Source: Paradesertivirga superstes (GTDB lineage: Bacteria; Bacteroidota; Bacteroidia; Sphingobacteriales; Sphingobacteriaceae). From it: a stretch of DNA of 64,000 nt. The DNA is taken from NCBI RefSeq assembly GCF_037622515.1, contig NZ_JBBJCN010000001.1, forward strand, positions 372,001 through 436,000, read 5' to 3'. Below are positions 1 to 7,765 of this stretch, piece after piece. The number at the start of each line of letters is the position of its first letter. Positions within the stretch are counted from its first letter, which is position 1. The notes under the pieces are model-generated. The model was given only the letters and a program-made list of their open reading frames with translations. It was not told the origin of the DNA and searched no databases. Made by a program: the position numbers and the translations under genes.

Positions 1-658
1 AATTAATTATTTTGTTAAGTCCGCCTGAACCTCCATTGTTTTGTGGAATTTCCTCTGTAGTAGTGATCCGCTGAGTGCCGCCTACAACCTGAATCGCTGG
101 TTCTAAACTGATATAATCTTTTGAACTAATACTGCCCAAATCAATTAATTTTGATGCGCTAAAAGTCATAAACAATGCACTCTGATCTCCAATAGCGTAA
201 TCTGCATTAATTCCGGTATTTAACCATTGCCAGTCGTAATTTACTGAGCCAGAAGCCATATTTAAATTGGTGGATTGCAGAAATAAAGAACTATCCGGAA
301 AAAAAGATCTGGAAAAACTTAAGCTGCTTGTAAAATTTTTAGTGATATTAAAATCATAACCTGCTGTCAGATCCACCCCAGAAATACCTGAACCAATATT
401 AATTAGCTTATAGGCTCCTGCGGAAAGAAAAAATCCGCTTGGGAAATTTAAGGACGCATTTGCTAATACATAAGGTAGTCTCTCATTAGTGACTTGTCCG
501 TAATAACTTGCATCACTTGCATAAATGGTAGCAAGGCTTAATGAAGTTTTAGAAACTTCCGTACTATCGGTTTTTGAATCCGAGCTCTCTGTTTTTTGTC
601 CAAAAGCCGTTGATATGCCTGCAAATAAAGCTAAATATAAATACAGATATTTTTTCAT
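1..658 (-). CDS. Outer-membrane beta-barrel-like protein, C-terminus off the window
   Basis: The frame is open from an ATG at 656-658 to the window edge, giving the first 219 residues of a longer protein. Residues 1-21 are a typical signal peptide (MKKYLYLYLALFAGISTAFGQ, or close to it), followed by a Ser/Thr/Asp-rich linker. After that come alternating polar and aromatic strands with many Gly, Ser and Asn, as in outer-membrane barrels (for example TAGYDFNITKNFTSSLSFS). I do not recognise the family. It lies six bases after the stop of the gene at 665-1030 and is probably co-transcribed with it. The barrel assignment is inferred from sequence texture only. Confidence 0.7.
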   Translation of the reverse strand, partial: MKKYLYLYLALFAGISTAFGQKTESSDSKTDSTEVSKTSLSLATIYASDASYYGQVTNERLPYVLANASLNFPSGFFLSAGAYKLINIGSGISGVDLTAGYDFNITKNFTSSLSFSRSFFPDSSLFLQSTNLNMASGSVNYDWQWLNTGINADYAIGDQSALFMTFSASKLIDLGSISSKDYISLEPAIQVVGGTQRITTTEEIPQNNGGSGGLNKIIN

Positions 659-664
659 ATTATA

Positions 665-1030
665 TTATAGTCCTATTGTTCGTAAAACCCTGCCTGGTTT
701 ATTAATTTTAACAGGCGGTCGTTTTATTTTAACCCGATCAGTTACAACTCCCGGGCGCAATTTAGGACGAGATTTTGGAACTTCTTTAATATCAGGCTTT
801 TTTGTTTCGACATCATCCGTTTTAGGATCTTCCTTAGCTTTCTCTTTATCGGTCTTTTTCTTTGGTTCCTGATCCTTATCGTCCTGCGTCGTTTCTACCG
901 GAGCAGATCCTACTATATCGATTTCATCTGGAGATGAAAAATTTAAAACTATTTCATCATTAGCAGAAACAATGACAGGCATTACTCCCAGCAGAATCCC
1001 TAACCCCAATGCCCTTAAAAAGTTTCTCAT
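665..1030 (-). CDS. Small secreted Lys/Pro-rich protein of unknown function
   Basis: A 121-residue protein. The frame stays open upstream to 1123, but the ATG at 1030 gives a proper signal peptide (MRNFLRALGLGILLGVMP..VSA), so I take that start. The upstream part would also run through the terminator hairpin at 1057-1084. The mature part is highly charged, with Asp/Glu/Lys-rich stretches (KKKTDKEKAKEDPKTDD) and then a basic proline-rich tail (PKSRPKLRPG, KIKRPPVKINKPGR). It is probably periplasmic and disordered. It precedes the barrel protein at 1-658 and may be functionally linked to it. No family recognised. Confidence 0.6.
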   Translation of the reverse strand: MRNFLRALGLGILLGVMPVIVSANDEIVLNFSSPDEIDIVGSAPVETTQDDKDQEPKKKTDKEKAKEDPKTDDVETKKPDIKEVPKSRPKLRPGVVTDRVKIKRPPVKINKPGRVLRTIGL

Positions 1031-1056
1031 TTCATTTTTTTTGTTAAAATTAAAGA

Positions 1057-1084
1057 AAGTTTGCCTCAAATACGAGGCAAACTT
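1057..1084 (-). terminator. Rho-independent terminator of the 1113-1754 gene
   Basis: A perfect 11-bp inverted repeat (AAGTTTGCCTC / GAGGCAAACTT) with a six-base loop lies 29 bases after the stop at 1113. On the minus strand a T-rich stretch follows the stem. It separates the Ala/Lys-rich protein gene from the next gene, which starts at 1030. Confidence 0.7.
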
Positions 1085-1112
1085 CTTTAAGCGTGTTTCG
1101 TGTTTAGCGGTA

Positions 1113-1754
1113 TTACAATCCAAGCTTTAGACCAGCTCCGACATTTGTTTTAACTCCAGTACGTCCAACTCCCACATTGGCGCCTGTTTTTGCTCCGGCT
1201 TTAACCCTGGTATTATCCTTGGCATCGGCTTTACGAGCATCTTTTCTTGCTTTGGCGTTAGCTCTTACATCTAATAAAGCATCATCATCTTTATCAAGCT
1301 TCGCATCAGCCTTTACACCATCTTTCAAATCTTTAAGCTCATCTCTTCTTGCTTCTCTGTCAGCTTTAGCTTCCGCCGAGTTTTTTCTATGCAATTCTGC
1401 CTGAGATTTTGAAGAAGCAACGCTGCTTACCTCTGCACCTTTAATATCAGCATCTGTAACTGATTTGGCAGTTGAACTGACTGTTGCACCATGATTGTCC
1501 CTTGCTTCTGTTGTTTTTGAAGCTTCACTCTTTATTTTAGCCTCAGCTGATTTATTATTTTTCCTGTATATTTCAGCCTGGGACTTTGAAGAAGCCGCAC
1601 TACTTATTTCTGCTCCTTTGATATCTGCATCGGTAGTAGATTTTGTAGTTGAACTAACTTTTGCACCATGAGCATTTTTTGAGTGATCATTTGTTTGTGC
1701 AAAAGATACGGCAGTAAACAAAAGAGCTGCTGTTGTTATTGCTATAGTTTTCAT
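1113..1754 (-). CDS. Secreted Ala/Lys-rich protein with an internal duplication
   Basis: A 213-residue protein. The frame is open to 1892, but the ATG at 1754 begins a clear signal peptide (MKTIAITTAALLFTAVSFAQ), so this start is chosen. Residues 29-66 and 88-125 are near-identical copies, each starting HGA(K/T)VSST and carrying DADIKGAE and ASSKSQAE, with a period of 59 residues. Residues 126-190 are a charged Ala/Lys/Asp helix-forming region, and the C-terminus is Gly/Val-rich (GANVGVGRTGVKTNVGAG). Composition suggests an extended periplasmic or surface protein with coiled-coil character. No family recognised. A strong terminator follows. Confidence 0.65.
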   Translation of the reverse strand: MKTIAITTAALLFTAVSFAQTNDHSKNAHGAKVSSTTKSTTDADIKGAEISSAASSKSQAEIYRKNNKSAEAKIKSEASKTTEARDNHGATVSSTAKSVTDADIKGAEVSSVASSKSQAELHRKNSAEAKADREARRDELKDLKDGVKADAKLDKDDDALLDVRANAKARKDARKADAKDNTRVKAGAKTGANVGVGRTGVKTNVGAGLKLGL

Positions 1755-1985
1755 ATTCGCTTTTTTTCTGTTTATGTTTAATTTCTTATACAAAGAACAC
1801 AAGTGAACATGAAGCAAAGATGAAGTTTCAGATTTATTTAAAAAAAGTTTGAAAATTGCTGCAGAGACAAGGAAATAAAAAACAATAGCCATAAAGACTC
1901 TAAGACACGAAGTATCTACGACTTTTCGTCGTGACCTTTTGTCTCAGTGGCAAAAAAACAAAGCCACAAAACCCAACCCCATGCA

Positions 1986-2351
1986 CTAAAATTCATCCGG
2001 TTCCCTTTCAGGGATGTATTCTCCGGTAATAATAGCCTCTGAATTTTTTATGTCAATATCTATCAACATCTCCATTGAAGCTCTTTCTGTAAAATCCACA
2101 TCAGCACAAGCGTTAAACTGACCGATGGTGTAGCTCACCAAAAACTTCCCCATGTAATCAGCTATTAATTCGACAGAGGGTTCTTCGACATTAACATTAA
2201 ACACCCTGCCCCTGCTTTTAAAATGATAGCTGGTTAAAAGTGCCTCAATAGCCTTAATATTTGAAAACAATTCTGTTTTAAGTATGGCTGCATTTATAAA
2301 GCTGCCCCGAGGAAATTCTTCAGATAACTGGAATTTAATTTGATCCTGCAT
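1986..2351 (-). CDS. Conserved-looking hypothetical cytoplasmic protein
   Basis: A 121-residue protein with no signal peptide or membrane segment and balanced composition (MQDQIKFQLSEEFPRGSF at the start, EYIPEREPDEF at the acidic end). I do not recognise the family. It is followed after about 90 bases by the Ala/Lys-rich protein gene and preceded by thiF at 2385 with a 33-base gap. It could be the last gene of the thi transcript, but nothing in the sequence ties it to thiamine synthesis. Confidence 0.6.
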   Translation of the reverse strand: MQDQIKFQLSEEFPRGSFINAAILKTELFSNIKAIEALLTSYHFKSRGRVFNVNVEEPSVELIADYMGKFLVSYTIGQFNACADVDFTERASMEMLIDIDIKNSEAIITGEYIPEREPDEF

Positions 2352-2384
2352 TGTAAATAATATTGAATGTATTCTCTAACCACC

Positions 2385-3446
2385 TTATAAAGTAGATTGC
2401 ACCCCTCCTTTTAAATTATAGATAGATAATTGGGGAAAACTTACTTTTAATAAATTTATGGCTTTCATGGACCGGGCACCAGTTTGGCAAACAAGTATTG
2501 TTTTTTTATCAGCCTGAATGACGGATAAGTTATCTTCCAAATCTGCGAAGGGAATATTAACACCACCGATATTATAGCTTTCGAATTCATACTCCTCCCT
2601 GACATCTATTAATTGAATATCTTCTGTTTCTAACCACTGGTTCAGAGTTGTATAATCTATCGAATGGGGATCAACTAAGCATGATTCATCGTAAAGTACA
2701 ATCTCTTTGATTTGCCTGTTTCCCTCATTAGCTTTAAAACGAAGAATATTAATATCGTTTGTAAGCAGGTTTATGATTAAAAGCTTTCCGCTGAGAGGGT
2801 ACCCGACCCCTGTAATTACCTTTATTGCTTCTGTAGCCTGCCAGGTACCAATAATACCTGGTAAAACACCTAATACTCCGGCTTCCCCGCACGCCGGCAC
2901 TTCTCCGGGCGCCGGTGCCTCCGGATATAAGCATCGGTATGTTGGACCATTTTTAAAATTAAAAGTACTTACCTGTCCTTCGAATTTAAACAGAGCACCG
3001 TAGATGTAAGGCTTATTTACAATCACACAGGCATCATTTAATAAATAGCGTGTGCTAAAATTGTCCGATCCGTCAATAACTAAATCATAATCTGATAAGA
3101 TATCAAAAACATTATCTTTAGAAATCCGGGGATGTATTTCGATTTCAATAAAGGGGTTTTTCTTTTGAAGATGCGATTTAGCAACTTCTGCTTTGGGATG
3201 ACCGACATCTTCTGTATTAAAAAGCACCTGTCGCTGCAGGTTCGAAATGCTCACCACATCATCATCGGCAATGCCTAAAATTCCAATGCCAGCTGCAGTA
3301 AGATAAAGCAAACAGGGACAACCTAGTCCACCAGCACCAACCACCAGCACCCTTGCATCTTTTAATTTCTGCTGCGCATCCGCCCCAAATTCCTCCATTA
3401 ACAGGTGGCGACTATAGCGCTGCAATTCTTCTTTTGACAGACTCAT
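2385..3446 (-). CDS. thiF: ThiF/MoeB-type adenylyltransferase with C-terminal rhodanese domain
   Basis: E1-like enzyme expected to adenylate the C-terminal Gly-Gly of ThiS so that sulfur can be loaded for thiazole synthesis. It has 353 residues. Residues 1-245 are the adenylating domain, with the nucleotide loop GAGGLG at 37-42, DGSDN at 125-129 and Cys186 in the ACGEAG motif. Residues 268-353 are a rhodanese domain with the active-site loop around Cys320 (CQTGARS), which may carry the persulfide. The zinc-binding CxxC pairs of MoeB are not intact: the first reads TYRC and the second is absent. It is the last gene of the thiamine operon, which favours ThiF over MoeB. Confidence 0.85.
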   Translation of the reverse strand: MSLSKEELQRYSRHLLMEEFGADAQQKLKDARVLVVGAGGLGCPCLLYLTAAGIGILGIADDDVVSISNLQRQVLFNTEDVGHPKAEVAKSHLQKKNPFIEIEIHPRISKDNVFDILSDYDLVIDGSDNFSTRYLLNDACVIVNKPYIYGALFKFEGQVSTFNFKNGPTYRCLYPEAPAPGEVPACGEAGVLGVLPGIIGTWQATEAIKVITGVGYPLSGKLLIINLLTNDINILRFKANEGNRQIKEIVLYDESCLVDPHSIDYTTLNQWLETEDIQLIDVREEYEFESYNIGGVNIPFADLEDNLSVIQADKKTILVCQTGARSMKAINLLKVSFPQLSIYNLKGGVQSTL

Positions 3447-3709
3447 TGTAATTTCCTTTTCTCAGCCAGCAGGCATATGGTTTTAACAATTAGGAGTAAA
3501 TATTTTTGGCACTTCCGGCATTCTACCTGGTATAAATCAACATATCACGCTTCATCCCGTTTCTATATCAGTAACGGTAAAAGTATACAGGATAGTTTGC
3601 TTTGTTACACCCCTCTACATTTGCTTGCAGAACCTATCAGGCCAATATACAACAAATGGATAATTCGCGGGCTGTCAGGAAAAACAGAAAATCTCTCAGG
3701 AACGAATAA

Positions 3710-4822
3710 CTACATAATTAAAGCTTGATCCCAGTCTTTCCAAACGGGTTCATAGCCTTGCTGCCTGATTATTTCTGCTATTACTTCAGGGGATCGATCA
3801 TCGTTAATTTCGAACTGTTCCAATGATTCTTTTGCAACCGAATATCCCCCGGGATTAGTTTTTGATCCGGCACTTATAGAAGTAATTCCGAGTTTAAGTA
3901 CATGGTTTCTGAATGTTTCCGACTCACGGGTGGAAAGAGCTAGTTCAACCTCAGAATTAAATATCCTGTAAGCGCAAATTAATTGAACCAATTCCCTGTC
4001 GCTCATATCCACTTTAGGCTCTAATCCGCCCGAAAAAGGACGCAAACGCGGGAAAGAAATAGAATATTTTGTTTTCCAGTATTGCCGTTCCAAATAGTTG
4101 AGATGTAAGGCGGTGAAAAAACAATCAGTGCGCCAATCTTCCAGTCCCAATAGCGGACCAAGGCCAATTTTATGTATTCCCGCTTTTCCTAAACGATCCG
4201 GAGTTTCTAACCGATAACTGAAATTAGATTTCTTCCCTTTCGGGTGATGTTTTTTGTAATCGTCTTCGTGGTAGGTTTCCTGGTAAACCAATACTGTATG
4301 AAGACCAAAAGGAATTAATTCTTCGTATTCTTCCTGCTCAAGCGGCTGTACTTCCATGGCGATATTCGAGAAATGCGGAGAAATGAGCTGAAGTACGTTT
4401 TTGAAATAGTCGACTCCCACAGTCTTTGCCGCTTCACCACTCACCAGCAAAATATGCTCATAACCCATCTCTTTGATAAATGCCGTCTCCGACATAATTT
4501 CCATATTACTGAGTGTTTTGCGGGGAAGCTTATTGTCTACGCTAAAACCGCAATAAGTGCAGATATTCTGGCATTCATTAGACAGGTACATCGGGATGTA
4601 CATCTGAATCACCTTCCCAAAACGTTGTAAAGTAAGCCGATGACTCAATTGCGCCATCTGTTCAAGGTAAGGAGCAGCGGCCGGAGAAACCAAAGCTTTG
4701 AAATCTTCTAAATCACGCTGAGGTTTTACTAATGCAGCTTCAACATCAACAGCAGTTTTAGCATAAATACTTGATTTTACCTCATCCCAGGAATACTGCC
4801 TGAATAAATTTTCAAAACTCAT
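3710..4822 (-). CDS. thiH: 2-iminoacetate synthase (tyrosine lyase) ThiH
   Basis: Radical SAM enzyme that cleaves tyrosine to dehydroglycine (2-iminoacetate) and p-cresol for thiazole formation by ThiG. The ATG at 4822 is chosen over a TTG two codons upstream, giving 370 residues. The radical SAM cysteines are at about 84, 88 and 91 (CQNICTYC), followed by GF as in the family. ThiH rather than the oxygen-dependent ThiO indicates an anaerobic-type route. It sits between thiG (128-base gap) and thiF. The 263-base gap to thiF (3447-3709) holds no gene I can support. Confidence 0.92.
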   Translation of the reverse strand: MSFENLFRQYSWDEVKSSIYAKTAVDVEAALVKPQRDLEDFKALVSPAAAPYLEQMAQLSHRLTLQRFGKVIQMYIPMYLSNECQNICTYCGFSVDNKLPRKTLSNMEIMSETAFIKEMGYEHILLVSGEAAKTVGVDYFKNVLQLISPHFSNIAMEVQPLEQEEYEELIPFGLHTVLVYQETYHEDDYKKHHPKGKKSNFSYRLETPDRLGKAGIHKIGLGPLLGLEDWRTDCFFTALHLNYLERQYWKTKYSISFPRLRPFSGGLEPKVDMSDRELVQLICAYRIFNSEVELALSTRESETFRNHVLKLGITSISAGSKTNPGGYSVAKESLEQFEINDDRSPEVIAEIIRQQGYEPVWKDWDQALIM

Positions 4823-4956
4823 TATCAATGAAAATTAAAATTAAAAAGTCAAAAATTAAAAATCTAAAAAGATTTCAAATCAAATAACATAGATGCTATA
4901 TACACTAAAAACAAGTGAGCATGACAAAGCGCTTAGCCAAATCTGCCACTTGATAA

Positions 4957-5718
4957 TTAATCTAAAAACGCGGTGAAAGGACTACTGGCCATGGCATGGT
5001 TTACCGGTTTGGCGAGTTTAGCCTCGTATGCTATCCTGCCAGCCTCAACAGCCATTCTAAATGCCTTTGCCATCTGTACAGGATTTTGAGATACAGCAAT
5101 CGCTGTATTTACCAATACCGCGTCTGCACCAATTTCCATTGCTTTAGCAGCATCAGAAGGTGAGCCGATTCCTGCATCTATTACTACAGGAACATTACTT
5201 TGCTCAATTATTATTTCCAGGAAATCGATAGATTTTAACCCTTTATTGCTACCGATAGGTGAACCCAAAGGCATAACTGCCGCTACGCCAACTTCTTCTA
5301 AGCGCTTGCATAAAACAGGGTCTGCATGAATATAAGGCATTACAATGAAACCTAATTTTACCAGTTCTTCAGCGGCCTTCAATGTTTCAATCGGATCGGG
5401 CATTAAATATTTTGGATCCGGATGTATTTCTAATTTAAGCCAATTGGTTTCCAGCGCCTCCCGTGCTAACTGAGCCGCAAAAACGGCTTCCTTAGCAGTA
5501 CGAACGCCTGAAGTATTTGGCAATAAATTTATTTGAGGATGGCGCAGGTGAACCAAAATATCATCCTGGTCATCTTTTACATCAATACGTTTTAAAGCTA
5601 CCGTTACTAATTCCGAACCGCTTTCAACTAAAGCTGCTTCCATTAATTCAGGGTGACTAAACTTTCCTGTGCCCGTAAATAACCTGGAATGAAATACCTT
5701 GTTTGCTATATTTAACAT
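4957..5718 (-). CDS. thiG: Thiazole synthase ThiG
   Basis: Forms the thiazole phosphate from 1-deoxy-D-xylulose 5-phosphate, dehydroglycine and ThiS-thiocarboxylate. It has 253 residues, the usual family length. Lys95 in WLKLEIHPDP matches the Schiff-base lysine, and the phosphate-binding end (VIDAGIGSPSDAAKAMEIG, DAVLVNTAIA) is intact. Its ATG overlaps the end of thiE by seven bases, so the two are translationally coupled. Confidence 0.95.
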   Translation of the reverse strand: MLNIANKVFHSRLFTGTGKFSHPELMEAALVESGSELVTVALKRIDVKDDQDDILVHLRHPQINLLPNTSGVRTAKEAVFAAQLAREALETNWLKLEIHPDPKYLMPDPIETLKAAEELVKLGFIVMPYIHADPVLCKRLEEVGVAAVMPLGSPIGSNKGLKSIDFLEIIIEQSNVPVVIDAGIGSPSDAAKAMEIGADAVLVNTAIAVSQNPVQMAKAFRMAVEAGRIAYEAKLAKPVNHAMASSPFTAFLD

Positions 5719-6353
5719 CCTACATTCTCTCCTTTCAATAATTCTTTAATCCTATCTACTTCATTGGCGGGTTGATCAGCAAAAGCGATTAACGCAGAAA
5801 CTGCTACTCCGTAAATTCCGGTTTGTAGTATAGAAGCAATATCTTCTGTTTTAATTCCACCGATTGCGATAATTGGCAGATTAATATCAAGTCTTTTTGC
5901 TTCTGCGAGAATCTTCTGATACCCTTCCAGGCCCAAAATGGGACTTAATTTTTCCTTTGTTCTGGTAAAACGAAAGGGGCCACAACCAACATAATTCGCC
6001 CCATCACTGGCATGAGCTATGATATCTTCAATCGTATTTGCTGTACCTCCGATTATCATATTATCACCAACAATTTTCCTGGCTTCAGCAACTGGCATAT
6101 CTTCCTTACCCAGATGAAGACCATAGGCTCCAACTTCTTTAGCAACTAAAGGATGATCATTAATGATCAATTTCGCATCAAAGGCATCACAAATTACTTT
6201 AGCCTGTTTTGCTATCGCGATAGTTTCTTCTATGGATTTATTTTTAACGCGTAATTGTACCCAGAGAACCCCTGCCTGGCAAGCTTTTTCAATGCCTTCC
6301 AGATGAGTAATTTCTGGAGTCTCCTGCGATATAAAATGTAAGTTACTTATCAT
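5712..6353 (-). CDS. thiE: Thiamine phosphate synthase ThiE
   Basis: Joins HMP-pyrophosphate and thiazole phosphate to thiamine phosphate. It is a 213-residue TIM barrel with the ThiE signatures LRVKNK near the start, IINDHP, GLHLGKEDMP, the VGCGPFRFTRTK pyrophosphate loop and AIGGI near the C-terminus. Of the two ThiE-like proteins in this operon this one keeps the full substrate-binding set, so it is the likely synthase. It overlaps thiG by seven bases and lies six bases after thiD. Confidence 0.9.
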   Translation of the reverse strand: MISNLHFISQETPEITHLEGIEKACQAGVLWVQLRVKNKSIEETIAIAKQAKVICDAFDAKLIINDHPLVAKEVGAYGLHLGKEDMPVAEARKIVGDNMIIGGTANTIEDIIAHASDGANYVGCGPFRFTRTKEKLSPILGLEGYQKILAEAKRLDINLPIIAIGGIKTEDIASILQTGIYGVAVSALIAFADQPANEVDRIKELLKGENVGC

Positions 6354-6359
6354 GTTTTT

Positions 6360-7094
6360 TTATGAATGCCACCCCAATAAGGATGGATTAGAGCTTAAAA
6401 CTTGTTCTATGTATTGCTTGGCTTTTTCGAAAGCAAGCTGCACAGGGATATTTAAAGCCAGGTTAGAACAAATAGCAGAAGCGAGAATACAGCCTGAGCC
6501 ATGTTTAGAAGTCCCTAAATTTTTTGCCTCGAAAATATATTTCCTCGAATTCCAATAAAGCACATCTTTTCCTAGTTCTGCGTCCTCCCTATGACCTCCT
6601 TTTAAGTAAATCATAGTACTCTCCGAAAGCGATAAGGCATTCTCTTCTTTACCTATCAAAATTTCAAATTCAGGAAGGTTTGGAGTAAGAACGGTAATGT
6701 GTTTCAGCAAGGTCGCTATATCCCGGTCAGATCTAAAAAAAGGGAATCCCGAACTTGAACGTAAAACCGGGTCCCATACAAACTTAGCTTCCTGGTTTTG
6801 CTGAATAATGAATTGGACTACCTGGTGAAGAACATCGGCACTTTCAATAATTCCGATTTTAAACCACTCAATCTCCCAGCGATCCATCAGCAACTTAATC
6901 TGATCTTTAATTTCGGCAAGGGGTATCCAGCTCAAGTCTTTGACATCAGTATCTGTTTGAAAAGTATTTGCAGTTAAAACCCCAAAACCATACACAAGAT
7001 TTTGTTCAAAAGTTTTGATGTCCGCAAGAATCCCTGCTCCTCCGCTTGGGTCGAAACCCGCGATGCTTAAAACTACCGGCCTCTCAGACGTCAT
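6360..7094 (-). CDS. thiD: Hydroxymethylpyrimidine (phosphate) kinase ThiD
   Basis: Phosphorylates HMP and HMP-phosphate to the pyrophosphate used by ThiE. It is a 244-residue ribokinase-fold protein. It opens with the HMP-binding motif SIAGFDPSGGAGI and ends with the anion-hole motif HGSGC (Cys202; the family usually has GTGC). It overlaps the upstream TenI-like gene by 11 bases and is followed after five bases by thiE. Confidence 0.92.
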   Translation of the reverse strand: MTSERPVVLSIAGFDPSGGAGILADIKTFEQNLVYGFGVLTANTFQTDTDVKDLSWIPLAEIKDQIKLLMDRWEIEWFKIGIIESADVLHQVVQFIIQQNQEAKFVWDPVLRSSSGFPFFRSDRDIATLLKHITVLTPNLPEFEILIGKEENALSLSESTMIYLKGGHREDAELGKDVLYWNSRKYIFEAKNLGTSKHGSGCILASAICSNLALNIPVQLAFEKAKQYIEQVLSSNPSLLGWHS

Positions 7095-7671
7095 ATGCTT
7101 TTACTTTCTGTTCCAAATCCTTATATCTCTGTAAAGCCGCCGCTTTACTGGCCCATAAATAACCCAGTACTGCAATCCCCCGATAGCCATTATCCAACAC
7201 TTCCTCGCAGTTAGTCTCCGTTATTCCACCCAGAGCATAAACGTTACTGGCAAAGGAGGGAACTTGCTTTAAAGCTTCGTTTGCCGGATATCCAGCCTTA
7301 GAGATGCTATTAAATACCGGACTCATAAAGCAATAATCAATTTTATCCTGAACTTCATTTAATTCCTCCCACTGGTGCAGTGAACACGAAATCGTGTATC
7401 GGCCAGAGTTTTTAAGCTCCTTGATCTGAGGATAGCTGAAATGCATTCCGCCTAATCCCATTTCGGATACCAATTCAGAATGATAGTGAATAGTGACACC
7501 CGCCATGAAACTGGAGTCAATTTCAGCAAGCAGCTTTTCGACTTCCTGCCTTTGACTTTGAGGTTTTCTCACGTGCAATCGCGTTAGCCCCGATTCAAAA
7601 AGTTGATTCAGGATTTCTGCTTCTCCCTCAAAAAACTCGGGAGCCGTTATCACTATCACTCTATCTGACAT
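7084..7671 (-). CDS. tenI: ThiE/TenI-family protein, probable thiazole tautomerase
   Basis: A second ThiE-superfamily barrel of 195 residues, shorter and more divergent than the thiE product downstream. It keeps LHVRKP at the start and ALGGI at the end, but the pyrophosphate loop VGxGPxxxTxTK is replaced by CFMSPVFNSISKAGYP. That loss argues against synthase activity and for a TenI-type aromatising tautomerase of the thiazole product. A ThiE paralog with altered specificity is the alternative. It sits between thiC and thiD and overlaps thiD by 11 bases. Confidence 0.75.
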   Translation of the reverse strand: MSDRVIVITAPEFFEGEAEILNQLFESGLTRLHVRKPQSQRQEVEKLLAEIDSSFMAGVTIHYHSELVSEMGLGGMHFSYPQIKELKNSGRYTISCSLHQWEELNEVQDKIDYCFMSPVFNSISKAGYPANEALKQVPSFASNVYALGGITETNCEEVLDNGYRGIAVLGYLWASKAAALQRYKDLEQKVKAYDV

Positions 7672-7723
7672 TAAAAATCAGGCTACGATGAACGTTTTAA
7701 ATAAAACCGATTGTTCTTAGCTT

Positions 7724-7756
7724 AAGTGTCAGACAACTTTAAGGTGTCTGACACTT
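7724..7756. repeat. 12-bp perfect inverted repeat between thiC and the tenI-like gene
   Basis: AAGTGTCAGACA and TGTCTGACACTT flank a nine-base loop whose centre (CTTTAAG) is itself palindromic. It occupies most of the 94-base gap inside the thi operon. There is no T-run directly after it on the minus strand, so it looks like a REP-type palindrome or an mRNA processing or stability element rather than a full terminator. Confidence 0.6.
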
Positions 7757-7765
7757 GCCTATTAT

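Noticed and set aside
1893..1985. AAGACACGAAG / GTCGTGAC-like short inverted sequence before the 1986 gene
   Set aside because: It resembles degraded Bacteroidota intergenic repeats, but arms are only five bases and no second copy was seen in the window.
3477..3728. An 83-codon plus-strand frame in the gap between thiF and thiH
   Set aside because: Composition is unlike a protein of this genome, it overlaps the thiH end and no matching signal or start context was seen.
7084..7671. The tenI-like gene as a pseudogene copy of thiE
   Set aside because: The frame is intact, overlaps thiD in operon style and keeps barrel motifs, so it is a distinct functional paralog.
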